Notes: a model not told the origin generated them from the sequence alone. Numbered from the stretch's first letter, positions 8,093 through 17,391 are shown. The stretch: 48,469 nucleotides of DNA from Candidatus Gastranaerophilales bacterium (GCA_017475485.1 JAFVFO010000044.1:1-48469); one strand, 5' to 3'. Numbers and translations: made by a program.

Positions 8093-8751
8093 TATTTTGC
8101 CAACCTTTCAGTAATTGAGTTAATAGCAGATTCTGTAGCAATAATAGTTTCTGCTTCAACTAAATCTTTAACATTCAAATTAGAAGGAAGTAATAATTTA
8201 ACACTTGGGATATTTCTTGCTGACAATACAAGATTTTTGTTTTCATCAGCGCATAAATCCGCAATTATTAAAATTTTACCTTTTGCATTTAAGTCTTTTA
8301 AAACTTTAACCATTGATTTAGTTTTTGCTTCTGCAATTTCAGAAAAATCTTTAACTACTGTAATGATATCAAGTTTTGCACTTAAAGCAGATTTTAAAGC
8401 CAATTTTCTGGCCTTTTGAGGAAGTGCTGTTTCATAGCTTCTTGGTTTAGGCCCAAATATAACGCCGCCCCCTCTGAATAAAGGACTTCTTAATGAACCT
8501 GCACGAGCTCTGCCTGTGCCTTTCTGTTTCCAAGGTTTTTTACCGCCGCCTGAAACTTCTGCTCTTGTTTTTGCTGAAGCTAAACCTGCTCTTGCATTGT
8601 TTAATTGTCTTTTAAGAGCTAAATACATAATATGTGTATTAGGTTCAACTCCAAAAACACTGCCTTGAAGTTCCATTTCTCCAAGTTGAGAACCTTGTGT
8701 TGATAATATTTTTACTGTTTTATTTTGTATGTTTTTATTCTTTGTCATCAT
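8092..8751 (-). CDS. rplD: 50S ribosomal protein L4
   Basis: Exit-tunnel protein, and the S10-operon autoregulator in E. coli. The product is 219 residues. The diagnostic segment is SGGGKKPWKQKGTGRARAG followed by SLRSPLFRGGGVIFGPKPR-like sequence (key RSP.F.GGG..FGP). The second Met (8748) could also be the start. Order rplC-rplD-rplW is standard. Confidence 0.97.
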   Translation of the reverse strand: MMTKNKNIQNKTVKILSTQGSQLGEMELQGSVFGVEPNTHIMYLALKRQLNNARAGLASAKTRAEVSGGGKKPWKQKGTGRARAGSLRSPLFRGGGVIFGPKPRSYETALPQKARKLALKSALSAKLDIITVVKDFSEIAEAKTKSMVKVLKDLNAKGKILIIADLCADENKNLVLSARNIPSVKLLLPSNLNVKDLVEAETIIATESAINSITERLAK

Positions 8752-8767
8752 GCACCTCTAGTTCCCA

Positions 8768-9418
8768 TTAGTTCCCTGAATTCCATTTTGTTCTTGCGGG
8801 TTTAACCGTAACCAGTTTACCTTCCGGCCCAGGGATTGCACCTTTGATTAATAATAATTTTTTATCGGCAATTATTTTTGCAACAGTTAACTTTGTAACC
8901 GTAACTCTTTCATTGCCCATATTACCTGCCATTCTTTTCCCTTTTACAACACGGCTCGGGGTAGTACCTGCACCGATTGAACCGGGAGCTCTGTGGTTTT
9001 TAGAACCATGTCCCATAGGTCCTCTCGAGAAGTTATGTCTTTTAACTGTACCTTGGAAGCCTTTACCGATTGAACGACCTGTAACATCAACCTTTTCAAC
9101 ATTTTCAAGAACTTCTAAAGAGATTTTTTGGCCTACTTCGTATTTAGAAGCATCTTCAACTCTGAATTCTTGTAAGTGTCTAAAGTTTTCAAGATTATTT
9201 TTCTTGAAATGTCCGATTTGAGCTTTTGTCAAGTGTTTTTCTTTTGCGGGAACTACACCTACTTGAATAGCATTGTAACCGTCAGTTTCTGTAGTTTTAA
9301 CTTGTGTAACAACTGCTTCTTCAACTGCAACAACCGTAACAGGAATACATAGTCCTGCTTCGTCGTATATTTGGGTCATTCCCAATTTTGTTCCGATAAC
9401 ACCTAATGTATTTTTCAT
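8768..9418 (-). CDS. rplC: 50S ribosomal protein L3
   Basis: Reaches to the peptidyl-transferase centre. The 216-residue product begins GVIGTKLGMTQIYDEAG and contains GKGFQGTVKRHNFSRGPMGHGS, with the Gln that is methylated in some species, and GSIGAGTTPSRVVKGKRMAG. The 150-base gap to rpsJ holds small palindromes (TTTGTAC-AA-GTACAAA and GTTTTG-AA-CAAAAC on the minus strand), which may be leader structures. Confidence 0.97.
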   Translation of the reverse strand: MKNTLGVIGTKLGMTQIYDEAGLCIPVTVVAVEEAVVTQVKTTETDGYNAIQVGVVPAKEKHLTKAQIGHFKKNNLENFRHLQEFRVEDASKYEVGQKISLEVLENVEKVDVTGRSIGKGFQGTVKRHNFSRGPMGHGSKNHRAPGSIGAGTTPSRVVKGKRMAGNMGNERVTVTKLTVAKIIADKKLLLIKGAIPGPEGKLVTVKPARTKWNSGN

Positions 9419-9569
9419 AGTGTGTTAAAACCTTTCTTTTGTGAGAGCTACGTCTTTGTACTTGTACAAATGTATTTCTCTTGTCTTACTGCTGACTTCG
9501 TTTTGTTCAAAACTCTGTCTTTCTACATAGATCACATTAATATTAAATTGTCATGTGTCTTAAATGAAG

Positions 9570-9887
9570 TTATAGTTTAACTTCGATATCAACCCCTGAA
9601 GGTAAATCCATTCTGGATAATTCTTCTGTTGTTTGCTGGGTTGGTTCATAGATATCAATAATTCTTTTGTGTGTTCTCATTTCAAAATGTTCACGAGATT
9701 TTTTATCAACGTGTGGTGAACGAAGAACACAATATACTCTGCGTCTTGTAGGCATTGGGATAGGCCCTGAAACAGTTGCGTCTGTTTTCTTTGCTGTTTC
9801 TACAATTTTCTGAGCAGAACTATCGATTAATTGATGATCATACGCTTTTAAGCATACTCTTATTCTTTGTCTTTGTGCTGTGCTCAT
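9570..9887 (-). CDS. rpsJ: 30S ribosomal protein S10
   Basis: Head protein, also NusE in antitermination complexes. The product is 105 residues. It has [18 protein letters not shown] at the N-terminus and [28 protein letters not shown] (core GPIPMPTR...[12 protein letters not shown]). It is the first gene of the cluster. The usual upstream neighbours tuf, fusA, rpsG and rpsL are absent; a repeat-protein gene lies there instead. Confidence 0.98.
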   Translation of the reverse strand: MSTAQRQRIRVCLKAYDHQLIDSSAQKIVETAKKTDATVSGPIPMPTRRRVYCVLRSPHVDKKSREHFEMRTHKRIIDIYEPTQQTTEELSRMDLPSGVDIEVKL

Positions 9888-9924
9888 CTTATTTTTTTAC
9901 CTTTTTTACATTACTGTACAATGT

Positions 9925-9953
9925 AGCGTAATATAAACAAAATCACTCGTCAA
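9925..9953 (-). promoter_or_regulatory. Promoter of the S10 ribosomal operon
   Basis: On the minus strand TTGACG (9953-9948) is followed after 17 bases by TACGCT (9930-9925), the TTGACN-17-TAnnnT pattern typical of strong ribosomal promoters. A small hairpin TACATT/AATGTA lies in the leader before the AAAAAGG site of rpsJ. Confidence 0.6.
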
Positions 9954-9999
9954 CAAGTTTTTTAAGATTTTTTTCGTGATTGTTTACATAACTTAAAAA

Positions 10000-11067
10000 T
10001 TATTTAACATCTTTATCAAATCCATACAATTTTTCAGGATTTGAGATTGTTTTTCCTTCTTTATCAAATGCTTGATTTCCATATTGATAATATGAACCTA
10101 TGCCGTTTGGTCTGGCGTCATAGTGAGGTTGAATTTCATATCTGTCGCCGTACCTCAAATAAGCATAGTAAAAATCAGAATACAAGGGGATTCTTGGATC
10201 TATTTTTGTGGTTGTTGAAGTTGAATCATTATTTTGAGTTTCAAAACCGTATAATTTTTCAGGATTGTTTATTCTTTTTCCTTCTTTATCGAATGCTTGA
10301 TTACCGTATTGATAATAAGCACCGACATCACCCGATACATCATATTTTGGCTGAATTTCATATTGAGTACCGTACCTTAAATAAGCATAGTAAAAATCAG
10401 AATATAAGGGAATTCTCGGGTCTAACTTGTCTTGCTTTTGCGTTGTTTCACCGTCAAGCGGTTTGAAACCATATAGTTTTTCGGGATTACTTATCGCTTT
10501 TCCTTCTTTATCAAACGCTTGATTACCGTATTGATAATATGATCCTACGCCATTTTTTCTTGAATCATAATGAGGTTGAATTTCATATTTATCGCCATAT
10601 TTTAAATAAGCATAGTAAAAATCAGAATATAAAGGGATTCTAGGGTCTAATTTATCTTCTTGTGTTGAAGAAGCGCCGTCAACGGGTTTAAAACCATATA
10701 GTTTTTCGGGGTTTCTTATCGCTTTTCCTTCTTTATCAAACGCTTGATTACCGTATTGATAATATGAACCTACACCATTTTTTCTTGAATCATAATGAGG
10801 TTGAATTTCATATTTATCGCCATATTTTAAATAAGCATAGTAAAAATCTGAATATAAGGGAATTCTCGGGTCAACCGCAGTTGCAGAAGCGGTTGCGGTA
10901 TAGGAAGTATTTTCTCTTGTATTTGAAGCGGCATAAGTATCCATTGCTAAAGGCTGAGTTGCAAGCAAGGCTAACAGGGCCGCCGTAGCACGTCTTTTGT
11001 TGGCATTATTGTTGTTATTGCCTTTATATGAAATAGGGTTAAAGGCGCTGATTGATGTTATATTCAT
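10000..11067 (-). CDS. Secreted-looking protein of four 75-residue Tyr-rich repeats
   Basis: I do not recognise the family. The 355-residue product begins MNITSISAFNPISYKGN, then has a basic and hydrophobic stretch (KRRATAALLALLATQPLAM, about 25-42) ending near AASN, which could be a signal peptide with a long N-region. Four repeats follow at about 66-140, 141-215, 216-289 and 290-355. Each begins DPRIPLYSDFYYAYL, contains YEIQP and YYQYGNQAFDKEGK, and ends NPEKLYGF. Repeats 1 and 2 are almost identical and linkers are Ser/Thr/Gln-rich. This suggests recent duplication and a cell-surface or extracellular role, which is inference. The gene appears monocistronic. Confidence 0.75.
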   Translation of the reverse strand: MNITSISAFNPISYKGNNNNNANKRRATAALLALLATQPLAMDTYAASNTRENTSYTATASATAVDPRIPLYSDFYYAYLKYGDKYEIQPHYDSRKNGVGSYYQYGNQAFDKEGKAIRNPEKLYGFKPVDGASSTQEDKLDPRIPLYSDFYYAYLKYGDKYEIQPHYDSRKNGVGSYYQYGNQAFDKEGKAISNPEKLYGFKPLDGETTQKQDKLDPRIPLYSDFYYAYLRYGTQYEIQPKYDVSGDVGAYYQYGNQAFDKEGKRINNPEKLYGFETQNNDSTSTTTKIDPRIPLYSDFYYAYLRYGDRYEIQPHYDARPNGIGSYYQYGNQAFDKEGKTISNPEKLYGFDKDVK

Positions 11068-11486
11068 TATTATTCCTTTTTTAAATTCTAACTGATTAAA
11101 AATTGTGAAAAAAATTTTTTGTTACTAAAATTAAATCCGCTTTAAAAAGCGGATTATCCAAGTCTAGTAGTACCTTTGTTAATATCTTTTTTACCGTTAA
11201 TAATCTACTAAACAAACATTCCTTTAACTTAACTTAAACTTCGCCATCACTCCTTTCGTATCCGAATTAAACTCTATAGTTCAATTTTAGTTCAAGAGGA
11301 TATGAGTGCAATAAAAATCTTTGTTAAAAAAGTGTTACAAAGCCTTAATTTAAGATGTTATAAGGCAAAATTAAATTTTACAAACTTAATATTGTAAAAA
11401 CAGCTTGACAAGTCGAAAAAAGCGTTGCCTGCGGTAATTTAAACATGCCAAAATAGGAACGAAAGAAATAATAAGGTTTTAAAATT
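11068..11486. other. 419-bp intergenic region upstream of the repeat protein
   Basis: This AT-rich stretch lies between the end of the his/chr operon and the repeat-protein gene. It has a perfect 10-bp inverted repeat AATCCGCTTT/AAAGCGGATT (11134-11155, 2-base centre). On the minus strand this is followed by AT-rich sequence, so it may be a terminator for the operon or part of the repeat-protein leader. A weaker GCCTTA/TAAGGC pair lies at about 11342-11365. Two TTGAAC hexamers occur near 11280-11300 (minus) but no convincing -10 matches them. No gene or RNA family is recognised. Confidence 0.5.
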
Positions 11487-12032
11487 TTACATTAATGCTT
11501 TTAAAAACCAAACAAAAATTCCGAATAATGCACCGCCAAACAAATATACAGCAGGGTTTCTCGGAAATCTGAATGTCATTAAAAATAATATAAGCGCTAG
11601 TATTAAAGCAAGGTAATCTTTTGGAAAAATAATTAAATTTTTAAAAAGTTTAATACCTACAAAAGTAAGCAATGCACAGCTTGTAGGGCGCAAAACATAA
11701 AGAATTGTTTTGATATATTCGTTTTGTGAAAATTTTTTATATAATTTAAAAACAAAACTTGTAATTATAATCATAGGAATAATTAAAGCAATACTTGCAA
11801 CCAAAGAACCAAAAATACCCTCTGTGTTATAACCTGCAAAAGTTGCCATATTTAACCCTACGGGCCCGGGGGTTAAACCTGCAATTGCAATAAATTGCGT
11901 TAATTCAAAATGGGTAAACCAATGATATGTATCAATCATGTTATACAAAAAAGGCAAGCTGGCATAACCGCCCCCAAAGGTAAATAGCCCTACTTTAAAA
12001 AATTCAAAAAACAGTAAAATTAAATTATTCAT
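11487..12032 (-). CDS. CHR-family transporter half (chromate-transporter type), second subunit
   Basis: Integral membrane protein of 181 residues with about five hydrophobic segments. It shows the CHR motifs FFKVGLFTFGGGYASLPFL near the N-terminus and IAGLTPGPVGLNMATFAGY. Full-length ChrA has two such halves in one chain; this one overlaps by 4 bases with the homologous gene at 12029-12574, so they form a short-chain CHR pair expected to heterodimerise. CHR proteins export chromate in some bacteria, but the physiological substrate here is unknown. It is the last gene of the long minus-strand operon. Confidence 0.85.
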   Translation of the reverse strand: MNNLILLFFEFFKVGLFTFGGGYASLPFLYNMIDTYHWFTHFELTQFIAIAGLTPGPVGLNMATFAGYNTEGIFGSLVASIALIIPMIIITSFVFKLYKKFSQNEYIKTILYVLRPTSCALLTFVGIKLFKNLIIFPKDYLALILALILFLMTFRFPRNPAVYLFGGALFGIFVWFLKALM

Positions 12033-12574
12033 AACCTGTTTTCCTTTATTTTTTGAATTGAAAAACCCAATACCAAAGATATAAATATTAAAATCGCAGG
12101 ATTAATTTTCGAAAAAGACAAGAATAAAATTATAAAAAACCAAATATAGCAAAATTTATCCGTCATGCTTTTTTGCCAAATATCCCTCAATGCAAGATAA
12201 ATAAGCACTATAACAGCAACATCAACACCCCAGAAAATACTTTCTATAAAAGGGATTTTAATAATGTAACTTATACATTTTGCAATAATAATTATTGAAA
12301 CAAAAGGAGATAAACAAAGACCAAACACTGCAATTAAAGCACCTTTTAATTTATAGAGCTTATAGCCCGTTAAAACAGATGTATTAATTGCAACAATTCC
12401 GGGTAAACACTGAGCTACGCAATAAAAATTAATAAGTTCATCCGAATTAAGCCAATTTCTTTTTTTAATTAAAATATCCTCTATAACAGGAACTATAACA
12501 TACCCGCCCCCAAGCAGAATCAGTCCTATTTTAAAAAAAGCCTTAAACAGATTTATAGAGTTAATTTTTTCCAT
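12029..12574 (-). CDS. CHR-family transporter half (chromate-transporter type), first subunit
   Basis: A 181-residue membrane protein with the CHR signature FFKIGLILLGGGYVIVPVI and the second motif VAQCLPGIVAINTSVLTGY. It is equal in length to, and shares the fold of, its downstream partner at 11487-12032, with a 4-base overlap that supports coupled expression. Two bases separate it from the unknown gene upstream. Why a CHR pair ends a histidine and envelope operon is not evident from the sequence. Confidence 0.85.
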   Translation of the reverse strand: MEKINSINLFKAFFKIGLILLGGGYVIVPVIEDILIKKRNWLNSDELINFYCVAQCLPGIVAINTSVLTGYKLYKLKGALIAVFGLCLSPFVSIIIIAKCISYIIKIPFIESIFWGVDVAVIVLIYLALRDIWQKSMTDKFCYIWFFIILFLSFSKINPAILIFISLVLGFSIQKIKENRL

Positions 12575-12576
12575 AA

Positions 12577-13188
12577 TTAAAACTTAATAGCACTTATAAA
12601 ACCTTTTGTAATTGAAGGATTGTATGCCTTTTTATCAACAATAGATAAAATTAATTTTGTTGAAGAATTTTGGTTGTTTTTGGTTGAATATGCGCCAATT
12701 ATGCCTATAATATTTTTAAAAGGAACATTTTTTACATTTGCACTAAAAACAATATAGGGAATATTTTTATTTTTAGCATTAAATGTTCCATGGGATATAA
12801 TTTTGAAATTTTCAAATGTTATAAAAGAATCTTTTAATTTATCTAAAATATCAGTGATTTTATTATCTATTTCATTGGTTTCAAAATCTTTAACCGAGAT
12901 TTTATCTTCATTTTTAAGGTTAAAAATTGTAATTTTTTGACCGGTTGGCAAATATTTTGCATTAATTTTTTTGTAACCGAAAAAATTAAAACTGCGCGTT
13001 AGTTGATAATCTCCAGACACAGAGGAAAAATCGCCATAATCGGTTTCTGCTTTTATAAATTCTTCTCTGGGCGGATTTTTATAATTATTAATTTTTTCCC
13101 TAACAAAAGCCCAGCCCCCAAATACAAAGAAGGCTATAATTAATGCTAAAATTATTATTTTTTTAACCAAACTTCCTAAACAGCCCAT
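12577..13188 (-). CDS. Membrane-anchored protein of unknown function
   Basis: No family recognised. The 203-residue product has one N-terminal hydrophobic segment (about 9-28, KKIIILALIIAFFVFGGWAF) followed by a probably extracytoplasmic domain rich in Lys, Asn, Phe and Ile, with the segment YGDFSSVSGDYQLTRSFNFFG. There are no Cys ligands or catalytic motifs that I can see. It is packed between the DUF374 acyltransferase gene (1 base away) and the CHR pair. Confidence 0.7.
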   Translation of the reverse strand: MGCLGSLVKKIIILALIIAFFVFGGWAFVREKINNYKNPPREEFIKAETDYGDFSSVSGDYQLTRSFNFFGYKKINAKYLPTGQKITIFNLKNEDKISVKDFETNEIDNKITDILDKLKDSFITFENFKIISHGTFNAKNKNIPYIVFSANVKNVPFKNIIGIIGAYSTKNNQNSSTKLILSIVDKKAYNPSITKGFISAIKF

Positions 13189-13189
13189 T

Positions 13190-13894
13190 TTAACCTCTTT
13201 TCCAATAATCGCAGTAATTCTTTTTCATATTAACATATAAATTATTCAAGCTGTCTTCAATTTTTTTTCTGATTATTTCGGTTTCTTCTTTGGTAACATC
13301 AAAGGGTACTTCAATAGGTTCACCGTAAAGCATAACAAGTTTTGTCCCAATCAAGGGGAAACGAAAACTGTCCCAAGTTTTAAATTTTAAAAATCTTTTT
13401 TGCGGACTCCACCAAACAGCAGGTACGACAGGAACACCTGAAAGCCTTGCTATTTCTATTATTCCTTTTTTAACAATTCTGTTTGGCCCTCTTGGCCCAT
13501 CTATTGTTAAAGCTCCGTTCATATCTTCTTCTTTAATTTTTTTAATTAATTCCAGAGATGCCTTTGTACCACCTCTTGTTTGTGAGCCTCTGACGGTTTC
13601 TACCCCCATAGCATTTGCGGCACGCGAAATTATTTCTCCGTCATTTGAACTTGATACCATAATAACGGTTTTTCTGCCCTGATTGCAGGAAAAAACACCG
13701 CACTGGTGCGCATGCCAGAGTGCAAATATACATTTTTCTTTAGGATAGTTAATATTTTTACAAGTATAAAACGCACGAATAACATAAAAAAGCGAAGTTG
13801 TAAAAAATGAAAGTATCTCCATTTCTATTCTTTTTTTGTATTCATGCGGTCTAACCTTTAAAAGCCAAACAATATGGTCAAAATTAAACTTCAA
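13190..13894 (-). CDS. DUF374-type lysophospholipid/lipid A-like acyltransferase
   Basis: The product is 234 residues. It has the family hallmarks FALWHAHQCGVF, with the conserved His and acidic-region equivalent, VSSSNDGEIISRAANAMG, VRGSQTRGG and IDGPRGPNRIVKKG. DUF374 proteins are related to LpxL/PlsC acyltransferases and are thought to modify envelope lipids. Its start overlaps the 3' end of hisD by 11 bases, so it belongs to the same transcript. The substrate is unknown, and a lipid A role is only inferred from the LPS transport genes elsewhere in the window. Confidence 0.85.
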   Translation of the reverse strand: MKFNFDHIVWLLKVRPHEYKKRIEMEILSFFTTSLFYVIRAFYTCKNINYPKEKCIFALWHAHQCGVFSCNQGRKTVIMVSSSNDGEIISRAANAMGVETVRGSQTRGGTKASLELIKKIKEEDMNGALTIDGPRGPNRIVKKGIIEIARLSGVPVVPAVWWSPQKRFLKFKTWDSFRFPLIGTKLVMLYGEPIEVPFDVTKEETEIIRKKIEDSLNNLYVNMKKNYCDYWKRG

Positions 13895-15146
13895 ATATTT
13901 CTCCCCTCAAATCACTTGCAAGTTTATGAGCACAAAGTCCTTCTGCATTTGCTAAAATTGAGGCGGTTTTTGATAAAACTTTAGAATATTCTTTTGAAAT
14001 ATTCTGATAAGTTTGTATTTTAATATAATCAAAAACAGATAAACCGCCTGTATATTTTGCACATTTATTTGTAGGTAACACATGGTTTGTGCCCGAACAA
14101 TAATCCCCAAAAACCTCTGCGCAATATTTATCTATAAATAATGAACCGTAATTTGTAAATTTATCAATAATTGTTTTATCTTTCACAAATAACTCAAGAT
14201 GTTCAGGTGCTCTTTTATTGGATAAATCTATCGCCTCATTTATATCATCAACTATAACACATATTGATTTTTCAAATGAAACTTCAGCGATATCAGCGGT
14301 TTTCAAGGTTTTCAAAAATTCCTGTGCTTCTTTTTGAACACTATGAGCCAATTCTTTGTTATTTGTAATTAAATATGCTCTTGCATCTTTATCGTGTTCG
14401 CATTGCGCCAGCATATCAGCAGCAATTAGCTTTGAATCCTTAATATCATCAGCCACAATCAAGACCTCAGACGGCCCAGCGATAAAATCTATATCACATT
14501 GCCCGTACACCGCTTTTTTGGCTGCCGCAACATATTTATTTCCGGGGCCTGTGATTTTATCAACGGGTTTTATTGTTTGAGTTCCGTATGCAAAACCCGC
14601 AACAGCCTGCGCTCCGCCCAGTTTATATATTTTTGTAGCCCCTGCCATATCAGCGGAAACAATAACTTCCGGAGTAATTTTCGGACTTGTCAGATATATT
14701 TCTTTAACATTAGCAACAACAGCAGGTACAACTGTCATATAGCAAGAGCTTAAAAGCGGATAATTTCCGCCCGGACAATAGCAAAGCACGCGTTCATGAG
14801 GAACAATTTTATGCCCTAAGATTGAATTATTCTTTTTGTATTCTAATTCTTTAATTGAATTAAGCTGTGCCAGGGAAAACTCTCTGACATTTTCAATGGC
14901 TGTTTTCAAGGCAGAAATTATTTCGGGAGATACTTTTTTATAACTTTCTTCAATTTCTTTTTGAGTGACTATAAAATCATTACCCGATTTAAAATCTCCG
15001 TCATTAAATTTTTTAGATAGCTCAATTAAAGCACTATCACCGTTTTTTCTGACTTGATTAATAATCTCATCCACAGATGTTATTTTTTCAAGGTCAATCT
15101 TTTGAAAAAAGTCTTCGTCAATTTCTTTATAATCAATTATTTTCAT
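13884..15146 (-). CDS. hisD: Histidinol dehydrogenase
   Basis: Catalyses the last two steps of histidine synthesis, L-histidinol to L-histidine with two NAD+. The product is 420 residues, the normal size. The zinc-ligand and catalytic segments [12 protein letters not shown] (Gln and His ligands) and [11 protein letters not shown] (Glu-His pair) are present, as are [16 protein letters not shown] and [12 protein letters not shown]. Its ATG overlaps the stop of the upstream hisA-I-E gene (TAATG), indicating coupled translation. No other his genes (hisG, B, C, F, H) are in this window. Confidence 0.97.
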   Translation of the reverse strand: MKIIDYKEIDEDFFQKIDLEKITSVDEIINQVRKNGDSALIELSKKFNDGDFKSGNDFIVTQKEIEESYKKVSPEIISALKTAIENVREFSLAQLNSIKELEYKKNNSILGHKIVPHERVLCYCPGGNYPLLSSCYMTVVPAVVANVKEIYLTSPKITPEVIVSADMAGATKIYKLGGAQAVAGFAYGTQTIKPVDKITGPGNKYVAAAKKAVYGQCDIDFIAGPSEVLIVADDIKDSKLIAADMLAQCEHDKDARAYLITNNKELAHSVQKEAQEFLKTLKTADIAEVSFEKSICVIVDDINEAIDLSNKRAPEHLELFVKDKTIIDKFTNYGSLFIDKYCAEVFGDYCSGTNHVLPTNKCAKYTGGLSVFDYIKIQTYQNISKEYSKVLSKTASILANAEGLCAHKLASDLRGEIFEV

Positions 15147-16378
15147 TATTTTGTCCTGGATTTTAGATTGTTTCTGATATCTTCAATAGTTGTATTATTT
15201 TTTGCCATAAATACAAATAAGTGATATATCAAATCCGCAGCTTCCCAGCCCAGTCCGTCGCCTTGTTCAAAATTAACAACTTCAAACGCTTCTTCCATAA
15301 TTTTTCTTTTAAGATAAAAATCATTTTTGAATAATTTAGTTGTGTAACTTCCCTCAGGCAGTTTTTCACCTCTATCTTTAATTAAATCATACAATTCTTC
15401 GAAGGTAAAATTCTTATCTTCAAAACAAGAGAATCTGTCTAAATGGCACGCATTTCCTTTTTGATTTACAACAAAAAGTATTGCATCTTTATCACAGTCA
15501 AATTTTGCATTTAAAAGTTTCTGCATGTTGCCGGATGTCAGGCCCTTTGTCCATAGTTCTTTTCTTGAGCGCGAATAATATGTTGCAAATCCTTCCTTAA
15601 AACTTTTCTTCAAAGATTCAGGATTTGAATATGCAAGCATTAAAACCTGACGGGTCATTTTATCTTGCACAATTGTAGGAATTAATTTATCGGGATATTT
15701 TTCAAAATCCAAACATGAAATAAACGCTTCCGCTAAATCAATTTTACCCGTATAAATAGACATACCAAGTTGTGTTGAAATATTTTCGTTTTGCAATTCT
15801 TTAATTTCATCTATGGTAGCAATTCCGCCTGCGGCAGTTATCGGATTTTTTGTAATTGAAGCAATTTTTTTAATAAATTCTATATCCGTACCTTGAAGCA
15901 TACCTTCACGTTCAACTACGGTAAACAAAAATCCGGAACAATAATCTTCAAAACGTTTTACATAATCAGATGTAGAAAATTCCGTACTTTCCTGCCAGCC
16001 TTTTGTTGTAATTTTCCCATCACGAGAATCTATTGCAACTAAGACCCTGTTTTTTGGAAGTTGAGATAAAAATTCTTCAGAAGCTGCCGTACCTATTATA
16101 ATTTTTTTTGCTCCCCATGAAAGAACTTTTTTTGCTTTTTCTATCGTTCTAATTCCGCCGCCTACCCTGCAAGGGGCAATTTTACAGATTTTTTCAATAA
16201 GTTCTTCATTGTTTTTTCCTGTATTTAAGGCGCAATCTAAATCAATAACCGCTATTTCGCCAAAACGTGCATAGTATTTTGCAAGCTCTAAAACATCTTT
16301 GCGTTCCAATACCTTTTCTTTACCTTGTTGTAATTGAACCGCTTTATTATCCATTAAATCAATACTCGGTATAATCAT
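15146..16378 (-). CDS. HisA-HisI-HisE trifunctional fusion
   Basis: One 410-residue chain covers three histidine steps. Residues 1-225 are HisA (ProFAR isomerase), with catalytic Asp candidates in PSIDLMD (D7) and AIDSRDGK (D117), plus GWQES and AAGGIAT. Residues about 228-320 are HisI (PR-AMP cyclohydrolase), with WTKGLTSGNMQ, DCDKDAIL and CHLDRFSCF (311-319). Residues about 325-410 are HisE (PR-ATP pyrophosphatase), with MEEAFEVV and WEAADLIYHLF. HisI-HisE fusions are common, but fusion to HisA is not a usual arrangement. All three parts keep their key residues. The gene overlaps hisD by one base and adjoins the csaB-like gene. Confidence 0.93.
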   Translation of the reverse strand: MIIPSIDLMDNKAVQLQQGKEKVLERKDVLELAKYYARFGEIAVIDLDCALNTGKNNEELIEKICKIAPCRVGGGIRTIEKAKKVLSWGAKKIIIGTAASEEFLSQLPKNRVLVAIDSRDGKITTKGWQESTEFSTSDYVKRFEDYCSGFLFTVVEREGMLQGTDIEFIKKIASITKNPITAAGGIATIDEIKELQNENISTQLGMSIYTGKIDLAEAFISCLDFEKYPDKLIPTIVQDKMTRQVLMLAYSNPESLKKSFKEGFATYYSRSRKELWTKGLTSGNMQKLLNAKFDCDKDAILFVVNQKGNACHLDRFSCFEDKNFTFEELYDLIKDRGEKLPEGSYTTKLFKNDFYLKRKIMEEAFEVVNFEQGDGLGWEAADLIYHLFVFMAKNNTTIEDIRNNLKSRTK

Positions 16379-17391
16379 TAATTTCTCCTTTGAATTAACG
16401 CTCTATCTATATCATTCCAAACGAAAGGGCGATATTGATATATGCTGTGGGTTTTAGTAAAAAATTCCTGAAGTTTTTTATCTAATTCTTCAAAGCTGTA
16501 GCTGTATATATTTATATTTTGAAGGTTCATTTCTTTTATGATGGTTTGAATTTTTTCATCATAAGATACCGCAAATGTCTGATTTTTAAGCGCATTTGAA
16601 ACCATTAAACCATGCAGGCGCATTGATATGACATATTGGGCAGAATTTATGGTATCTATAATCCTTTCGGGACTTGCGTTATACAGATATTCAGCATTCC
16701 CGCCAAGTTCTTTAAACTTTTGCATAAATTCTTTGCATATTTCATCATCATATTCTTTTTGAAATGAAACAACCTTTACTTTCTTATAATATTTTGCAAC
16801 AACTTTAGCTAAATCCGAAGCAAAATTATTGTTCATATCTTTAATTTTTCTTAGTTGAACAACAAGGCCTTTTTTTTCTTTTTCGGGTTCAATTGTTTCA
16901 AGCAAAGAATATATAGGATCAGAAACAAGGGTTGATTTAATACTCCAGCTTCTCAATAAATCATAAGATTTTTTATCCCGAACAGAAATAAAATCGCACT
17001 GCTTCAAGATATATTTTAATAAATCCTGATATGTTTCCCCTTCAACCGGCTCTATTCCCTGAGCAAAAATAATAACTTTTTTTGAAAATAATTTTGCAAG
17101 AAAAATAATTCCAAGATAATAAAGCAGGCTTTTGTTGCTTGTTTTGTTTTGCAGAAGGCTTCCGCCGCCCGATATCAAAACATCACATGCCAAAATTGCC
17201 TTTAAAATCGCCAAAGGGCTTTTATAATCATAAGTCTGCACATCATAAGTACTGCTTGCGCTAAGGGCCGATACCACACAGCCGTATTTTTTCAAATGAA
17301 GCCTTAAAGCCTTAAATATTGCTTCATCTCCGAAATTATTAAAGCCAATATAGCCCGATACCAATATTTTTAATGTTTTATTCTTTTTCAT
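16378..17391 (-). CDS. csaB: CsaB-like polysaccharide pyruvyl transferase
   Basis: The 337-residue product begins ILVSGYIGFNNFGDEAIF, typical of the CsaB branch of polysaccharide pyruvyl transferases, and has VISGGGSLLQNKTS-type (here LISGGGSLLQNKTS) and YVISMRLHGLMVSNA motifs. CsaB adds ketal pyruvate to cell-surface polysaccharide, which in many bacteria is the ligand for SLH-domain proteins. It heads the minus-strand operon and its stop overlaps the start of hisA-I-E. The assignment to the family is firm; the exact glycan is unknown. Confidence 0.85.
   Translation of the reverse strand: MKKNKTLKILVSGYIGFNNFGDEAIFKALRLHLKKYGCVVSALSASSTYDVQTYDYKSPLAILKAILACDVLISGGGSLLQNKTSNKSLLYYLGIIFLAKLFSKKVIIFAQGIEPVEGETYQDLLKYILKQCDFISVRDKKSYDLLRSWSIKSTLVSDPIYSLLETIEPEKEKKGLVVQLRKIKDMNNNFASDLAKVVAKYYKKVKVVSFQKEYDDEICKEFMQKFKELGGNAEYLYNASPERIIDTINSAQYVISMRLHGLMVSNALKNQTFAVSYDEKIQTIIKEMNLQNINIYSYSFEELDKKLQEFFTKTHSIYQYRPFVWNDIDRALIQRRN

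Noticed and set aside
10041-10466. Plus-strand frames antisense to the repeat protein
   Set aside because: Their periodicity only mirrors the four repeats of the minus-strand gene.
10000-11067. CRISPR-like array because of regular repeats
   Set aside because: The period is 75 codons (about 225 bases), in frame and coding; there are no short direct repeats with unique spacers.
11230-11262. Seven-codon frame (MAKFKLS, minus strand) as a leader peptide for the repeat protein
   Set aside because: AAGGAG is only two bases from the ATG, the codons suggest no regulatory amino acid, and no alternating hairpins accompany it.
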